21,208 nucleotides of DNA from an uncultured Erythrobacter sp. (GCA_947258465.1 CAMYIQ010000296.1:1-21208); one strand, 5' to 3'; shown: positions 1 to 7,673, counted from the first letter of the stretch. Notes: generated by a model not told the origin, from the letters alone. A program made the numbers and translations.

Positions 1-60
1 CCTAACGCATTTCGCTAGGGGGCGCGCAAGATTCGAATTTTCACGAAAGAGGTTTTACCC

Positions 61-1272
61 ATGTCGACAGTCCTGGTGATCGGTGCCGGCGGCGTCAGCA
101 GCGTCTGCGTTCACAAGATGGCGATGAACGCCGAGATCTTCTCGGACATTCACCTTGCCAGCCGTACGAAGTCCAAATGCGATGCGATCGCCGCTTCGGT
201 TAAAGAACGCACCGGGCAGGACGTGGCGACTTACGAAATCGACGCGGAAGAAGTCCCCGCAATGGTCAATCTGATCCGCAAGGTCGGGCCGAGCCTCGTG
301 GTCAACCTGGCGCTGCCGTATCAGGATTTGCCGATTATGGACGCCTGCCTCGAAGCGGGCGTCGATTATCTCGACACAGCGAATTACGAGCCTAAGGACG
401 AGGCCAAGTTCGAATATAAGTGGCAGTGGGCCTATCACGACCGCTTCAAGGAGGCGGGACTCATGGCGTTGCTCGGTTCGGGCTTCGATCCGGGCGTGAC
501 CAGTGTGTTCACCATGTGGCTGAAGAAGCACAAGCTGAAGACCATTCGCCAGCTCGACATCCTCGACTGCAATGGCGGCGATCACGGTCAGGCCTTCGCC
601 ACCAATTTCAACCCGGAAATCAACATCCGCGAAGTGACCGCGCCGGCGCGTCACTGGGAAGGTGGCGAATGGGTCGAAACCCCGGCAATGGACAAGAAGG
701 TCGAATTCGACTTCGAGGCCGTCGGCCCGAAGAACATGTACATGATGTATCACGAGGAGCTGGAAAGCCTCGCCAAATTCAATCCGGAGCTGGAGCGTGC
801 GCGCTTCTGGATGACCTTCGGCGACGAATACATCAAGCACCTGACCGTGCTGCAGAAGGTCGGAATGACCGGCATCGAGCCGATCAAGTATCAGGGCAAG
901 GATATCATCCCGCTGCAATTCCTCGCCGCCGTGCTGCCCAAGCCCGAGACGCTGGGCGAAACCACCAAAGGCAACACCAATATCGGCGTAATCGCCACTG
1001 GCGAAGCGCTGGACGGATCGGGCGAAAAGACCTTCTACATCAACAATATCTGCTCGCACGAAGCAGCCTATGAGGAAACCGGCAACCAGGCGGTGTCCTA
1101 TACCACCGGCGTTCCGGCGATGATCGGTTCGGCCATGATGGTGACCGGCAAATGGGAGGGCGACGGCGTGTTCAACATGGAAGAAATGGACCCGGATCCC
1201 TTCATGGACATGCTCAATGAACACGGCCTGCCCTGGCAGGTGAAGGAGCTCGACGGGCCGGTGGATTTTTAA
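61..1272 (+). CDS. Carboxynorspermidine/carboxyspermidine dehydrogenase (saccharopine dehydrogenase family)
   Basis: This 403-residue cytosolic enzyme should condense aspartate beta-semialdehyde with putrescine (or diaminopropane) using NADPH, giving carboxyspermidine (or carboxynorspermidine). The N-terminus is a Rossmann fold with the dinucleotide loop GAGGVSS near residues 8-14. An LYS1-like middle contains the DTANYEP and GSGFDPGVTS segments, near residues 104 and 140. The ATG at 61 follows AAAGAGG (46-52) at 8 bases, a good ribosome binding site. The saccharopine-dehydrogenase family also includes lysine-pathway enzymes. The call as CASDH/CANSDH rests on overall similarity as I recall it and on the decarboxylase two genes downstream. 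Its stop (TAA, 1270-1272) shares one base with the next start. The sequence alone cannot tell a spermidine from a norspermidine product; spermidine is more likely in this group because an ornithine decarboxylase is adjacent. Confidence 0.9.
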   Translation: MSTVLVIGAGGVSSVCVHKMAMNAEIFSDIHLASRTKSKCDAIAASVKERTGQDVATYEIDAEEVPAMVNLIRKVGPSLVVNLALPYQDLPIMDACLEAGVDYLDTANYEPKDEAKFEYKWQWAYHDRFKEAGLMALLGSGFDPGVTSVFTMWLKKHKLKTIRQLDILDCNGGDHGQAFATNFNPEINIREVTAPARHWEGGEWVETPAMDKKVEFDFEAVGPKNMYMMYHEELESLAKFNPELERARFWMTFGDEYIKHLTVLQKVGMTGIEPIKYQGKDIIPLQFLAAVLPKPETLGETTKGNTNIGVIATGEALDGSGEKTFYINNICSHEAAYEETGNQAVSYTTGVPAMIGSAMMVTGKWEGDGVFNMEEMDPDPFMDMLNEHGLPWQVKELDGPVDF

Positions 1273-2570
1273 TGCGCTTCGGACGCAAACACGCGGCTCT
1301 CCTGTTGGGATGTGCCGCGTTTTCTCACGTCCCATCCCACGCTCAGGAGGGTCCGGAGAAGGTCGCCGAAACCGCCTTTGATGCAGCGGCCGGCTGGATC
1401 GAGTTCGAGGAAGTGCTGCGCGCCAAATACGCCTATATCGAACGCGAAGATATGGACGTGGAGGCGCAATTGGCACGCTCGCGCGCGCTCGCGTCCAAAG
1501 CCCGTGATCGCAAGGAGCAAAGGCGGATTCTCCACCAGACGGCGCTTACCTTTTCCGATCCGCATCTAATCGTCGGTCCCTTCGAAGACGGCGATTTCAA
1601 TATCGCCATGACCTCGACCGATCTGGCCGTGAGTATGGCGAACGGGCGCGTCCGTATCGTCGATGTTCGCCGGGGTTCGCCCGCCTTCGCTGCCGGATTG
1701 CGGCCGGGCGACGAAGTTCTCGCCATCGACGGAATGGCAGCCGAGAAAGCCGCACTGGCGCCTTATGGAGAAGTGCTGGACCACCCGACCCCGTTGCAGT
1801 TAAGCTACGGCGCAACCCTGGCCGCCAATGGGAAGCGCGCCGGCAAGCGGACGCTCACCGTACGGGCGGCAACGACCGGCGAGACGCGCCAGGTCGTGCT
1901 CGAAAGCCCGCGGGTCTTCGCCCAATCGGTCGGGGGGCGCCCCTTGGTCGATCTCGAATTCATCGGCGATCGAGGGGAAGTGGCAGTCCTTCGGCCGAAC
2001 AATTCGCTCGGCAATAACGATACGATCGGTGCTTTCGACATTGCCATGCGGCGCGCGCTCGACAAGGGGGCGAGGGCGGTCGTTCTCGACATGCGCGAAA
2101 CGCCGAGCGGGGGAAATACGGAAGTGGCGCGTTCGATCATGGGCCACTTCGTCGCCGAGCCGAAGCCCTATCAGATGCACCGCATCCCCGCCCTTGAACG
2201 CGAATTCACCGTGCCGCGCCAGTTCGTCGAATATGTTATGCCGCGATCGCCGCACTTTTCCGGCCCGGTGTTCGTGTTGCACGGGAAGTGGACCGGCAGC
2301 ATGGGCGAGGGCATCGTCATCGGTATGGACGCAGCCACCGATGCCATAACTATCGGTTCGGACATGGGCGATTTGCTCGGCGGCCTGTGGAATTACGATC
2401 TCGAAGTCAGCAACGCCCGACTCGATCTCGGAGGCGAGGCGCTGTTCCATGTCGATGGCACGCCGCGAGAGGATTATGTCGCGCAGCACGCGATCATGCC
2501 TGCAAGCACGGCTGGCGACGGTACGGACCCTGCCATCGGCAAAGCACTGCAGCTTTTGGGGGCGCGCTAG
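1272..2570 (+). CDS. Exported S41-family (tricorn/CTP-like) serine protease homologue with PDZ domain
   Basis: The 432-residue protein starts with a likely Sec signal peptide: basic MRFGRKH, a hydrophobic run, and probable cleavage after SHA near residue 24. An S41-like N-terminal helical region ends in FSDPH (H98). A PDZ-like segment around residues 124-155 contains GSPAFAAGLRPGDEV. The catalytic-like core carries DMRETPSGGNTE (from D273) and TGSMGEG, with S343 as candidate nucleophile. The CtpA-type lysine about 25 residues after the serine is absent. A C-terminal GTPREDY acid suggests the tricorn/IRBP-like His-Ser-Glu arrangement instead. The ATG overlaps the previous stop (TAATG), and the next start lies one base after its TAG, so it is co-translated within the spermidine operon. 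Substrate and role are unknown. It could be an inactive or scaffolding homologue. Confidence 0.8.
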   Translation: MRFGRKHAALLLGCAAFSHVPSHAQEGPEKVAETAFDAAAGWIEFEEVLRAKYAYIEREDMDVEAQLARSRALASKARDRKEQRRILHQTALTFSDPHLIVGPFEDGDFNIAMTSTDLAVSMANGRVRIVDVRRGSPAFAAGLRPGDEVLAIDGMAAEKAALAPYGEVLDHPTPLQLSYGATLAANGKRAGKRTLTVRAATTGETRQVVLESPRVFAQSVGGRPLVDLEFIGDRGEVAVLRPNNSLGNNDTIGAFDIAMRRALDKGARAVVLDMRETPSGGNTEVARSIMGHFVAEPKPYQMHRIPALEREFTVPRQFVEYVMPRSPHFSGPVFVLHGKWTGSMGEGIVIGMDAATDAITIGSDMGDLLGGLWNYDLEVSNARLDLGGEALFHVDGTPREDYVAQHAIMPASTAGDGTDPAIGKALQLLGAR

Positions 2571-2571
2571 A

Positions 2572-3750
2572 GTGGAAACCAAAGCCGGCGATCCGGGCGC
2601 CTTCGCTCAATTCGATCTCAATCGTGTCGACAGCCCTGCCTTCGTGGTGGATGCAGCAAAGCTGCGGGCCAATTGCCAGGTGCTGGCCGACATTCGCGAC
2701 GAAGCCGACATCAAAGTGCTCGCCGCGCTCAAGGCCTTTTCCATGTGGTCGACCGCGCCGATCATCGGCGAATATCTCGACGGCGTGTGCACCTCGGGTC
2801 TGTGGGAAGCGCGGCTGGCGAGCGAGTTCTACGATGGCGAGATCGCGACCTATTCCGCGGCCTACAAGCCCGAAGAGCTGGAAGAGGTCCTGCGTCTTTC
2901 CGATCATGTGATCTTCAATTCGCCCGGTCAGCTCGAACGCGCGGCACTGATTCTCGACGCGGCGCGCGCGGCGGGGCAGGATTTCGACGTCGGCCTGCGG
3001 ATCAATCCGATGCACCCCACCGGCGAGGTGCCACGCTACGATCCTTCCAGCCCCGGCAGCCGCCTCGGCTTCCCGATCGACCAGCTCACGCCGGAAATCA
3101 TGGCGCAGGTCGACGGTATCCACTTCCACAATCTGTGCGAGCAGGGTTTCGAACCGCTGCACCAGACCTGGGACAAGGTGTTCGACGCGATCGAGCCGTG
3201 GTTCGGGCATTTGAAGTGGATCAACATGGGCGGTGGCCACCACATTACCCGCGCCGATTACCAGCGCGAGGAACTGGTCGAATTTCTCAAGGACGCCAAG
3301 GACGATACCGGCGCGGAAATCTATCTCGAGCCGGGCGAGGCGGTGGCGCTCGACGCGGGCATTCTCGTGGGCACGATCCTCGACACCGGGTTCAACGAAC
3401 TGCCCGTCGCGGTCGCGGATATTTCGGCGACCTGCCACATGCCCGATGTGATCGAAGCGCCTTACCGCCCGGCGCTGCTGGGTGAGAGCAGAGAGCACGA
3501 TGTGCCCGAAATCCGCATTGGCGGCCCCTCCTGCCTCGCGGGCGACGTGATCGGCGATTATCGCATTCCCGGCGGGGCGGAGGTGGGCAAGCGCTTCGCC
3601 TTCCTCGACCAGGCGCATTATTCGATGGTCAAGACGAACACGTTCAACGGCGTCCAGCTTCCCAGCATCTACCTGTGGGACAGCGAAACCGATCATCTCG
3701 AGCTGGTCAGGGAATTCGGCTACGACACCTTCCGTGACCGGTTGAGTTGA
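2572..3750 (+). CDS. nspC: Carboxynorspermidine/carboxyspermidine decarboxylase
   Basis: This PLP enzyme of the alanine-racemase fold (fold type III) decarboxylates carboxyspermidine to spermidine, or the nor-analogue. With the GTG start at 2572 it has 392 residues, the usual family length. The PLP lysine is K54 in LAALKAFSMW. The glycine-rich phosphate loop is NMGGGHH. EPGEAVALDAG and the C-terminal GPSCLAGD (C321) match the catalytic pocket of the CANSDC branch. The GTG is one base past the upstream stop, with the G-rich TTTTGGGGG about 10 bases upstream. An ATG at 2449 in the same frame would add 41 non-homologous residues overlapping the S41 gene, so I rejected it. It forms one operon with the dehydrogenase, consistent with a two-step carboxyspermidine pathway. 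Confidence 0.92.
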   Translation: METKAGDPGAFAQFDLNRVDSPAFVVDAAKLRANCQVLADIRDEADIKVLAALKAFSMWSTAPIIGEYLDGVCTSGLWEARLASEFYDGEIATYSAAYKPEELEEVLRLSDHVIFNSPGQLERAALILDAARAAGQDFDVGLRINPMHPTGEVPRYDPSSPGSRLGFPIDQLTPEIMAQVDGIHFHNLCEQGFEPLHQTWDKVFDAIEPWFGHLKWINMGGGHHITRADYQREELVEFLKDAKDDTGAEIYLEPGEAVALDAGILVGTILDTGFNELPVAVADISATCHMPDVIEAPYRPALLGESREHDVPEIRIGGPSCLAGDVIGDYRIPGGAEVGKRFAFLDQAHYSMVKTNTFNGVQLPSIYLWDSETDHLELVREFGYDTFRDRLS

Positions 3751-3759
3751 TTGCGCGGC

Positions 3760-3796
3760 GGGCGTTCGGAACACCTGATGCCCTTGGGTTTTGGTT
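3760..3796 (+). terminator. Weak rho-independent terminator-like hairpin after nspC
   Basis: GGGCGT (3760-3765) can pair with ATGCCC (3778-3783), including one G-U pair, around a 12-base loop. An interrupted T-rich stretch, TTGGGTTTTGGTT, follows. It begins ten bases after the nspC stop. The stem is short and the tail contains Gs, so it could be a leaky terminator or chance. Confidence 0.3.
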
Positions 3797-3833
3797 GGGT
3801 ACGTGCAGACAAAGCCATGCGCGGCGATTGTGC

Positions 3834-3864
3834 TTGCGTTCTTGCGCATATCCCCTATGTGCGC
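3834..3864 (+). promoter_or_regulatory. Candidate sigma70 promoter of the decarboxylase gene, overlapped by an imperfect palindrome
   Basis: TTGCGT (3834-3839), a 16-base spacer and TATGTG (3856-3861) form a plausible vegetative promoter. The -10 element sits in the right arm of an imperfect inverted repeat: GCGCATA (3844-3850), CCCC-containing centre, TATGTGCGC (3856-3864), with one asymmetric bulge. Transcription would start near 3868 and leave a leader of roughly 73 bases before the TTG start. This is inferred by eye. Confidence 0.35.
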
Positions 3865-3867
3865 CGC

Positions 3868-3940
3868 TCCGCTGCCCCAAGGGGACTCGAACCGCAAGGC
3901 AGCCTTGTCTGAAACCTAACCGTTTTGGGGGTCCCTTGAG
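3868..3940 (+). ncRNA. Structured 5' leader of the ornithine decarboxylase gene; candidate speF-type regulatory RNA
   Basis: The leader contains a perfect hairpin, CAAGG (3895-3899), loop CAG, CCTTG (3903-3907). It also has a possible switch: CCCCAA (3875-3880) can pair with TTGGGG (3925-3930), while GGGGAC (3881-3886) can pair with GTCCC (3931-3935) next to the start codon. The G-rich run at 3927-3931 is the only candidate ribosome binding site, so these pairings would hide it. Alphaproteobacterial ornithine decarboxylase genes are reported to carry a conserved leader motif called speF (Rfam RF00518). Position and gene fit, but I could not align to the Rfam consensus, so the identity is a hypothesis. 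Confidence 0.45.
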
Positions 3941-5143
3941 TTGCCGCATTTCCCTGACGCCCGGTCCGTAGTTCGCGCTCTCGCGCCGGACGAGCCCGTT
4001 ATCCTCAACCGCCCGCATGCCGCCGCGCGTGCCGCCCGCTTCTTCGTTGAGAAGTTTCCGGGCAAGTCGCTCTATGCGGTGAAGGCCAATCCCTCGCCCG
4101 ACCTGCTGCAGATCCTGTGGGACAACGGCGTCACGCACTACGACGTGGCCTCGATCGCCGAAGTGCGCCTCGTGCGCGCCACTCTGCCGGATGCGGTCCT
4201 GTGCTTCATGCACCCGGTCAAGGCGCCCAGCGCGATCCGCGAAGCCTATCACACGCACGGCGTGAAGACCTTCAGCCTCGATTCGGTCGAGGAACTGGAG
4301 AAGATCGTCGAGGCCTGCCGCGGCGAGGATGGCGAAGCGGCGCAGGACCTGCGCCTGTGCATCCGCCTGCGAGTGTCGAGCGAATATTCCGAACTCAGCC
4401 TCGCCTCCAAATTCGGCTGCGACCTGACCGAAGCGCCCGAGCTGCTGCAACTGACCCGCCAGCATGCCGACTGGCTCGGCGTGTGCTTCCACGTGGGCAG
4501 CCAGGCGATGACGCCGTTCGCCTATGTGCAGGCGCTCGAGCGCGTGCGTGTCGCCATTGGCGAAGCCTCGGTGGTCATCGACATGGTCGATGTCGGCGGC
4601 GGTTTCCCAAGCGTCTATCCGGGAATGGAGCCTCCGCCGCTGGAGGATTATTTCCAGATCATCCATCAGAACTTCTACAATCTGCCGGTCGCCTACAATG
4701 CCGAGCTGTGGTGCGAGCCGGGCCGCGCGCTGTGCGCCGAATATTCGTCGCTGATCGTCAAGGTCGAGAAGCGCCGCGGCGAGGAACTCTACATCAACGA
4801 TGGCGCCTATGGCGCGCTGTTCGATGCCGCGCATGTCGACTGGAAGTTCCCCGTCCGCGCGCTGGAAGACGACCTCATCAAGCCGGAGATGGATTTCGCC
4901 TTCTACGGGCCGACCTGCGACGATGCCGATTACATGCAAGGCCCCTTTGTCCTGCCCGAGGACATTCAGGCCGGCGATTATATCGAGATCGGTATGCTTG
5001 GTGCTTATGGTGCGGCGATGAAGACCGATTTCAACGGTTTCGGCGCGGCCGAGCGGATCGTCGTCACCGACGAGCCGATGGCGAGCCTCTACGACGGCAG
5101 CCGCACGCGTCCGGCAGCGGACAATGTGGTGAGCCTGCGCTAG
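3941..5143 (+). CDS. Ornithine (or lysine/ornithine) decarboxylase, type III PLP-dependent
   Basis: This 400-residue PLP enzyme of the eukaryotic-ODC-like family should make putrescine (or cadaverine) by decarboxylation. The PLP lysine is K48 in LYAVKANPS. Other pocket motifs are CFHVGSQ, the phosphate loop DVGGGFPSVYPG, CEPGRALCAE, and the substrate-site cysteine C326 in GPTCDDADY, followed by MLGAYGAAMKTDF. The start is TTG at 3941. The frame closes at a TAA 22 bases upstream (3917-3919) and there is no ATG or GTG before conserved sequence. The G-rich 3927-3931 may serve as ribosome binding site. It lies directly downstream of the carboxyspermidine genes but has its own leader, so it is probably separately regulated. 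Ornithine versus lysine preference cannot be read with certainty. Confidence 0.92.
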   Translation: MPHFPDARSVVRALAPDEPVILNRPHAAARAARFFVEKFPGKSLYAVKANPSPDLLQILWDNGVTHYDVASIAEVRLVRATLPDAVLCFMHPVKAPSAIREAYHTHGVKTFSLDSVEELEKIVEACRGEDGEAAQDLRLCIRLRVSSEYSELSLASKFGCDLTEAPELLQLTRQHADWLGVCFHVGSQAMTPFAYVQALERVRVAIGEASVVIDMVDVGGGFPSVYPGMEPPPLEDYFQIIHQNFYNLPVAYNAELWCEPGRALCAEYSSLIVKVEKRRGEELYINDGAYGALFDAAHVDWKFPVRALEDDLIKPEMDFAFYGPTCDDADYMQGPFVLPEDIQAGDYIEIGMLGAYGAAMKTDFNGFGAAERIVVTDEPMASLYDGSRTRPAADNVVSLR

Positions 5144-5152
5144 ATACCCAGT

Positions 5153-6379
5153 TTAGGGTGGAGTGCGAAGGGTGAGCGCATCGCGCTGCGCGATAAGCCA
5201 TGCGCGTTCGGCGGAGCCTTCCTGCAGGCCGATCGCCGTGTCGTAGGCCTGGATGGCCTCCGGCACGCGCTGGGTATGCGAAAGCAGTTCGGCCCCGACG
5301 GCGTGATAGGCGGACGATCCTTCCAGCGCGGCGCGGGGCAGCTTCTCGAATTCTCGCAGCCCCGCCGCCGCACCTTGCAGCTTATGGATCGCGACGACCT
5401 GGTTGAGCCGGATGAAGGCGCTGTCCCTGATCGCGATCATGCGGTCGTAGCGCGCGAGGACGCGGTTCCACGGGGCGGGGTCGGACTGTTGGCGCCGCGA
5501 GCACCATAGAGCCTGTATATCGGCCTGGAGCGTCCGCAGCGATGCGTCCTGTGCCGTATCGATCTGCCCGTAATAGTCTCTGGCACGCGCGAGCATCGGC
5601 CGGTTCCATAGCTGTGGGTCCTGGTCCTCGAGGGGGATCATCTTGCCCGCGGCATCGCGCCGAGCCGGTCGTCGCGCTTCCGAAAACCACAAGGCGGCGG
5701 CCAGCGCGTTCACCTGCGCGTTGCCCGGCATGAGTGTGGCCAGAATATCGACCAGTTCGAGCGTTTGCCGGCCAAGCAGTGCCTGCTTGCCATCCGGATC
5801 GCTCGATGCGTGCGCTTGCGAATAGGCGATTTCGATCGTGCACAGCACGGACTCCAGCCGCTCGGCAAAAAAGCGGCTGTCGGGAATTTCGAACATGATC
5901 CCGCTGCCGGCGAGTTTCTTCTTGGCGCGCACCAGCCTTTGGGAAACCGCCGCAGGGCTGAGCAGGCAAGCGCGCGAGATCTGTTTCGCGCTGAAACCGC
6001 AGATGGTCGACAGGGCGAGGGCGACGCGCGAAGCGATGTCGATCGCCGGATGACAGCAAGCGAAGAACAGCGCGAGGCGGCGATCCGGGATCATGCTGCG
6101 TTCACTCACGCTCACCTCCTCGTCAAACGATGTCGCCGCTTCGGCATGTGCGCGCACGACCCGCGAATGGCGCAGGCTGTCGATCGCAATTCTTTGCGCC
6201 ACGGCATAGAGCCACGCCGCCCAATCTTGTGGTGGCGAGCGCGTCTCCGCGGCGCGCACGCATGCTTCCGCAAAGGCGCTTTCGGCCAGTTCGACATTGC
6301 CGAAGTGGGCGGAAAGCGCGGCGACGATGCGCAGCCGCTTTCCTCTGACAGTCTCGGCCAGATCGAGGCTGTCCGCCAA
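5153..6379 (-). CDS. ECF42-type RNA polymerase sigma factor with C-terminal TPR-like extension
   Basis: This is an alternative sigma factor of about 408 residues, longer than normal ECF sigmas because of a C-terminal helical region of more than 200 residues. Region 2 is near the start (VELAESAFAEACVRAAE, then WLYAVAQRIAIDSLRHS). LFFACCHPAID matches the family's CCHPAL signature. Region 4 HTH is GFSAKQISRACLLSPAAVSQ. Downstream, LWNRPMLARARDYY and FIRLNQVVAIHKLQG match the conserved ECF42 C-terminal domain. The preferred start is TTG at 6379, seven bases after the DGPF gene's stop, which gives the usual family length. An in-frame ATG at 6538 would overlap the DGPF gene by about 150 bases and add residues with no family resemblance. 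No anti-sigma gene is present, as is typical of this group. Confidence 0.87.
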   Translation of the reverse strand: MADSLDLAETVRGKRLRIVAALSAHFGNVELAESAFAEACVRAAETRSPPQDWAAWLYAVAQRIAIDSLRHSRVVRAHAEAATSFDEEVSVSERSMIPDRRLALFFACCHPAIDIASRVALALSTICGFSAKQISRACLLSPAAVSQRLVRAKKKLAGSGIMFEIPDSRFFAERLESVLCTIEIAYSQAHASSDPDGKQALLGRQTLELVDILATLMPGNAQVNALAAALWFSEARRPARRDAAGKMIPLEDQDPQLWNRPMLARARDYYGQIDTAQDASLRTLQADIQALWCSRRQQSDPAPWNRVLARYDRMIAIRDSAFIRLNQVVAIHKLQGAAAGLREFEKLPRAALEGSSAYHAVGAELLSHTQRVPEAIQAYDTAIGLQEGSAERAWLIAQRDALTLRTPP

Positions 6380-6386
6380 ACCGGCC

Positions 6387-6725
6387 CTAGCCTTCGTCGA
6401 TACAGGGGCGGATTTCGACCGATCCGTCGCCCGCAAAGGGAATGTCCCTGGCGATGGCCATTGCTTCATCGAGCGATGCAACCTCGACGAGGTAGAACCC
6501 GCCCAACTGCTCGCGCGCTTCCGCAAAGGGGCCGTCATGGACCATCGTCTCTTCGCCCTTGCGATGCAGCGTCGTCGCGGTTTCGGGGCCGTTCAACCCT
6601 TCGCCGCCAACGATGGCGGAGGCATGCGCTTCCCCGAATGCTTCATGACGCCGGATGATCTCGTTCCAACCCTCCTCGTCCTTGTAGTTCGCATGATCTT
6701 CATGGATGAGAAGGACATATTTCAT
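6387..6725 (-). CDS. YCII-related DGPF-domain protein, partner of the ECF42 sigma factor
   Basis: The 112-residue dimeric alpha/beta protein starts MKYVLLIHED and carries the signature HDGPFAEAREQLGGFY (DGPF at residues 64-67). The ATG at 6725 is preceded by AAAGGAGA with six bases to the start, so the in-frame ATG 45 bases further upstream (6770) is unlikely. DGPF proteins are the hallmark genomic neighbour of ECF42 sigma factors. Their biochemical function is not established; YCII relatives have been suggested to be small enzymes. The ECF-like promoter upstream indicates that the sigma factor drives its own operon through this gene. Confidence 0.9.
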   Translation of the reverse strand: MKYVLLIHEDHANYKDEEGWNEIIRRHEAFGEAHASAIVGGEGLNGPETATTLHRKGEETMVHDGPFAEAREQLGGFYLVEVASLDEAMAIARDIPFAGDGSVEIRPCIDEG

Positions 6726-6770
6726 CGCGTGTCTCCTTTGAGCCGAAGCCGAAAGCGGCCTCATCTTCAA

Positions 6771-6797
6771 GACGTGTGGCGCAGTAGCATTTCGACA
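6771..6797 (-). promoter_or_regulatory. ECF42-type promoter of the DGPF-sigma operon
   Basis: On the minus strand, TGTCGA (6797-6792) is followed after 17 bases by CGTC (6774-6771), 46 bases before the DGPF start codon. ECF promoters usually have a CGTC-like -10, and from memory TGTCGA is the motif reported for ECF42 target promoters. The layout suggests positive autoregulation. Confidence 0.55.
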
Positions 6798-6849
6798 GAA
6801 GCCATGAAAAATCTCGCAGCGATCCGACGATACGCTTTTCGGGCGTGCC

Positions 6850-7605
6850 TCAGCATGCGGAACGGGACGGCACGGCGCGACGGGATCCCTCTGTCGCTGC
6901 GGGCGCGCCCCGCGCTCGCCATTCGGCCATGCGCAAGGCTTTGTAGCGGCGCAGCAGCTCCACCCTGCGCGGGCGAAAGCTGATACCGCAATTCTCGAGG
7001 CTCTCCATCCGGGCGACCTCGAAGGTCCGATAATCTTCGCGCAGCAGGCACCAAGCGACCAGCATCAGCGTCGTCGGGCTGTAGGACAGGCCCAGGGGCA
7101 GGATTTCGCGTTCGCTGCGCGCGTCCTTTTTGTCGCGATAGACGATCCGCACACGCATTTCGTCCCAGCAGGCCTGCCGCAGCAAATCCAGATCGACCGC
7201 GATATCCGGGCGTTCCTTCGCCGGACGCCACGACCGCATGATCGCGTGCATGGCCTGGCGTGCCTGCCGGTCGGGCAGGGTGGCGACGATCCGTGCCAAC
7301 GCATCGCGGCCTGCCTCGGCAAGACGTGCGTCCCCCAGTTCGTCGAGGCTGCCCACCGCCAGCATCAGCGCCTCTGTTTCCAGCCGCGAGAAGCTCTGCG
7401 GCGGCAGGGCCGGGTCTTCGGTGAGCGTGTAGCCATAGCCCGCCGCGCCATCGATCGGCGCGCCGCCCGCGCGTAAGATGGCGATGTCGCGATAGAGCTG
7501 GCGCCGGGAAATCTCCGTCTCCGCCGCCAGTCGTTCGGCCGTGACGGGGGAGGGAAGCCGCCGCAGCGCGGCGAGCAATCGCATGAGCCGATCCTGACGC
7601 GCCAT
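6850..7605 (-). CDS. YafY-family transcriptional regulator (HTH plus WYL-like domain)
   Basis: A 251-residue DNA-binding regulator. The N-terminal winged HTH (residues about 3-60) contains LPSPVTAERLAAETEISRRQ followed by LYRDIAIL and GAGYGY-like turn sequence (GAAGYGYTL). The C-terminal WYL-type ligand-sensing domain has PLGLSYSPTTLMLVAWC and EDYRTFEVARM. The W-Y of the eponymous WYL triplet is replaced by L-M here. The gene is divergent from a glutathione S-transferase gene with 68 bases between the starts, so it probably controls that gene and itself. The last 20 or so residues are arginine- and alanine-rich and unlikely to be folded. The inducer is unknown. Confidence 0.88.
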   Translation of the reverse strand: MARQDRLMRLLAALRRLPSPVTAERLAAETEISRRQLYRDIAILRAGGAPIDGAAGYGYTLTEDPALPPQSFSRLETEALMLAVGSLDELGDARLAEAGRDALARIVATLPDRQARQAMHAIMRSWRPAKERPDIAVDLDLLRQACWDEMRVRIVYRDKKDARSEREILPLGLSYSPTTLMLVAWCLLREDYRTFEVARMESLENCGISFRPRRVELLRRYKALRMAEWRARGAPAATEGSRRAVPSRSAC

Positions 7606-7621
7606 CGCTACTGCCCTTTTC

Positions 7622-7638
7622 TGTCAGCATGGGTGTCA
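7622..7638. promoter_or_regulatory. Candidate operator in the divergent regulator/GST promoter
   Basis: Two TGTCA direct repeats (7622-7626 and 7634-7638), 12 bases apart and thus about one helical turn, lie between the two divergent starts (7605 and 7674). This is the expected place for the YafY-type regulator to bind. Assignment is by position and repeat only. Confidence 0.4.
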
Positions 7639-7673
7639 TATCCCGTGCCAACCGCAAACGAAAGGAAAACCCG

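Noticed and set aside
55..1476. Long minus-strand open frame opposite the dehydrogenase gene.
   Set aside because: Antisense shadow of a strongly recognised enzyme; the translation is His/Arg/Asp-rich without motifs.
2449..2571. Upstream ATG extension of nspC.
   Set aside because: It overlaps the S41 gene and encodes Arg/Ser-rich residues unlike the family N-terminus; GTG 2572 gives the normal length.
3881..3894. Minus-strand sequence CGGTTCGAGTCCCC resembles a tRNA T-arm.
   Set aside because: Only two stem pairs form around TTCGAGT, and no acceptor or anticodon arm can be built from the flanking bases.
2494..3897. Long minus-strand open frame opposite nspC.
   Set aside because: Antisense shadow; the plus frame carries all PLP-decarboxylase motifs.
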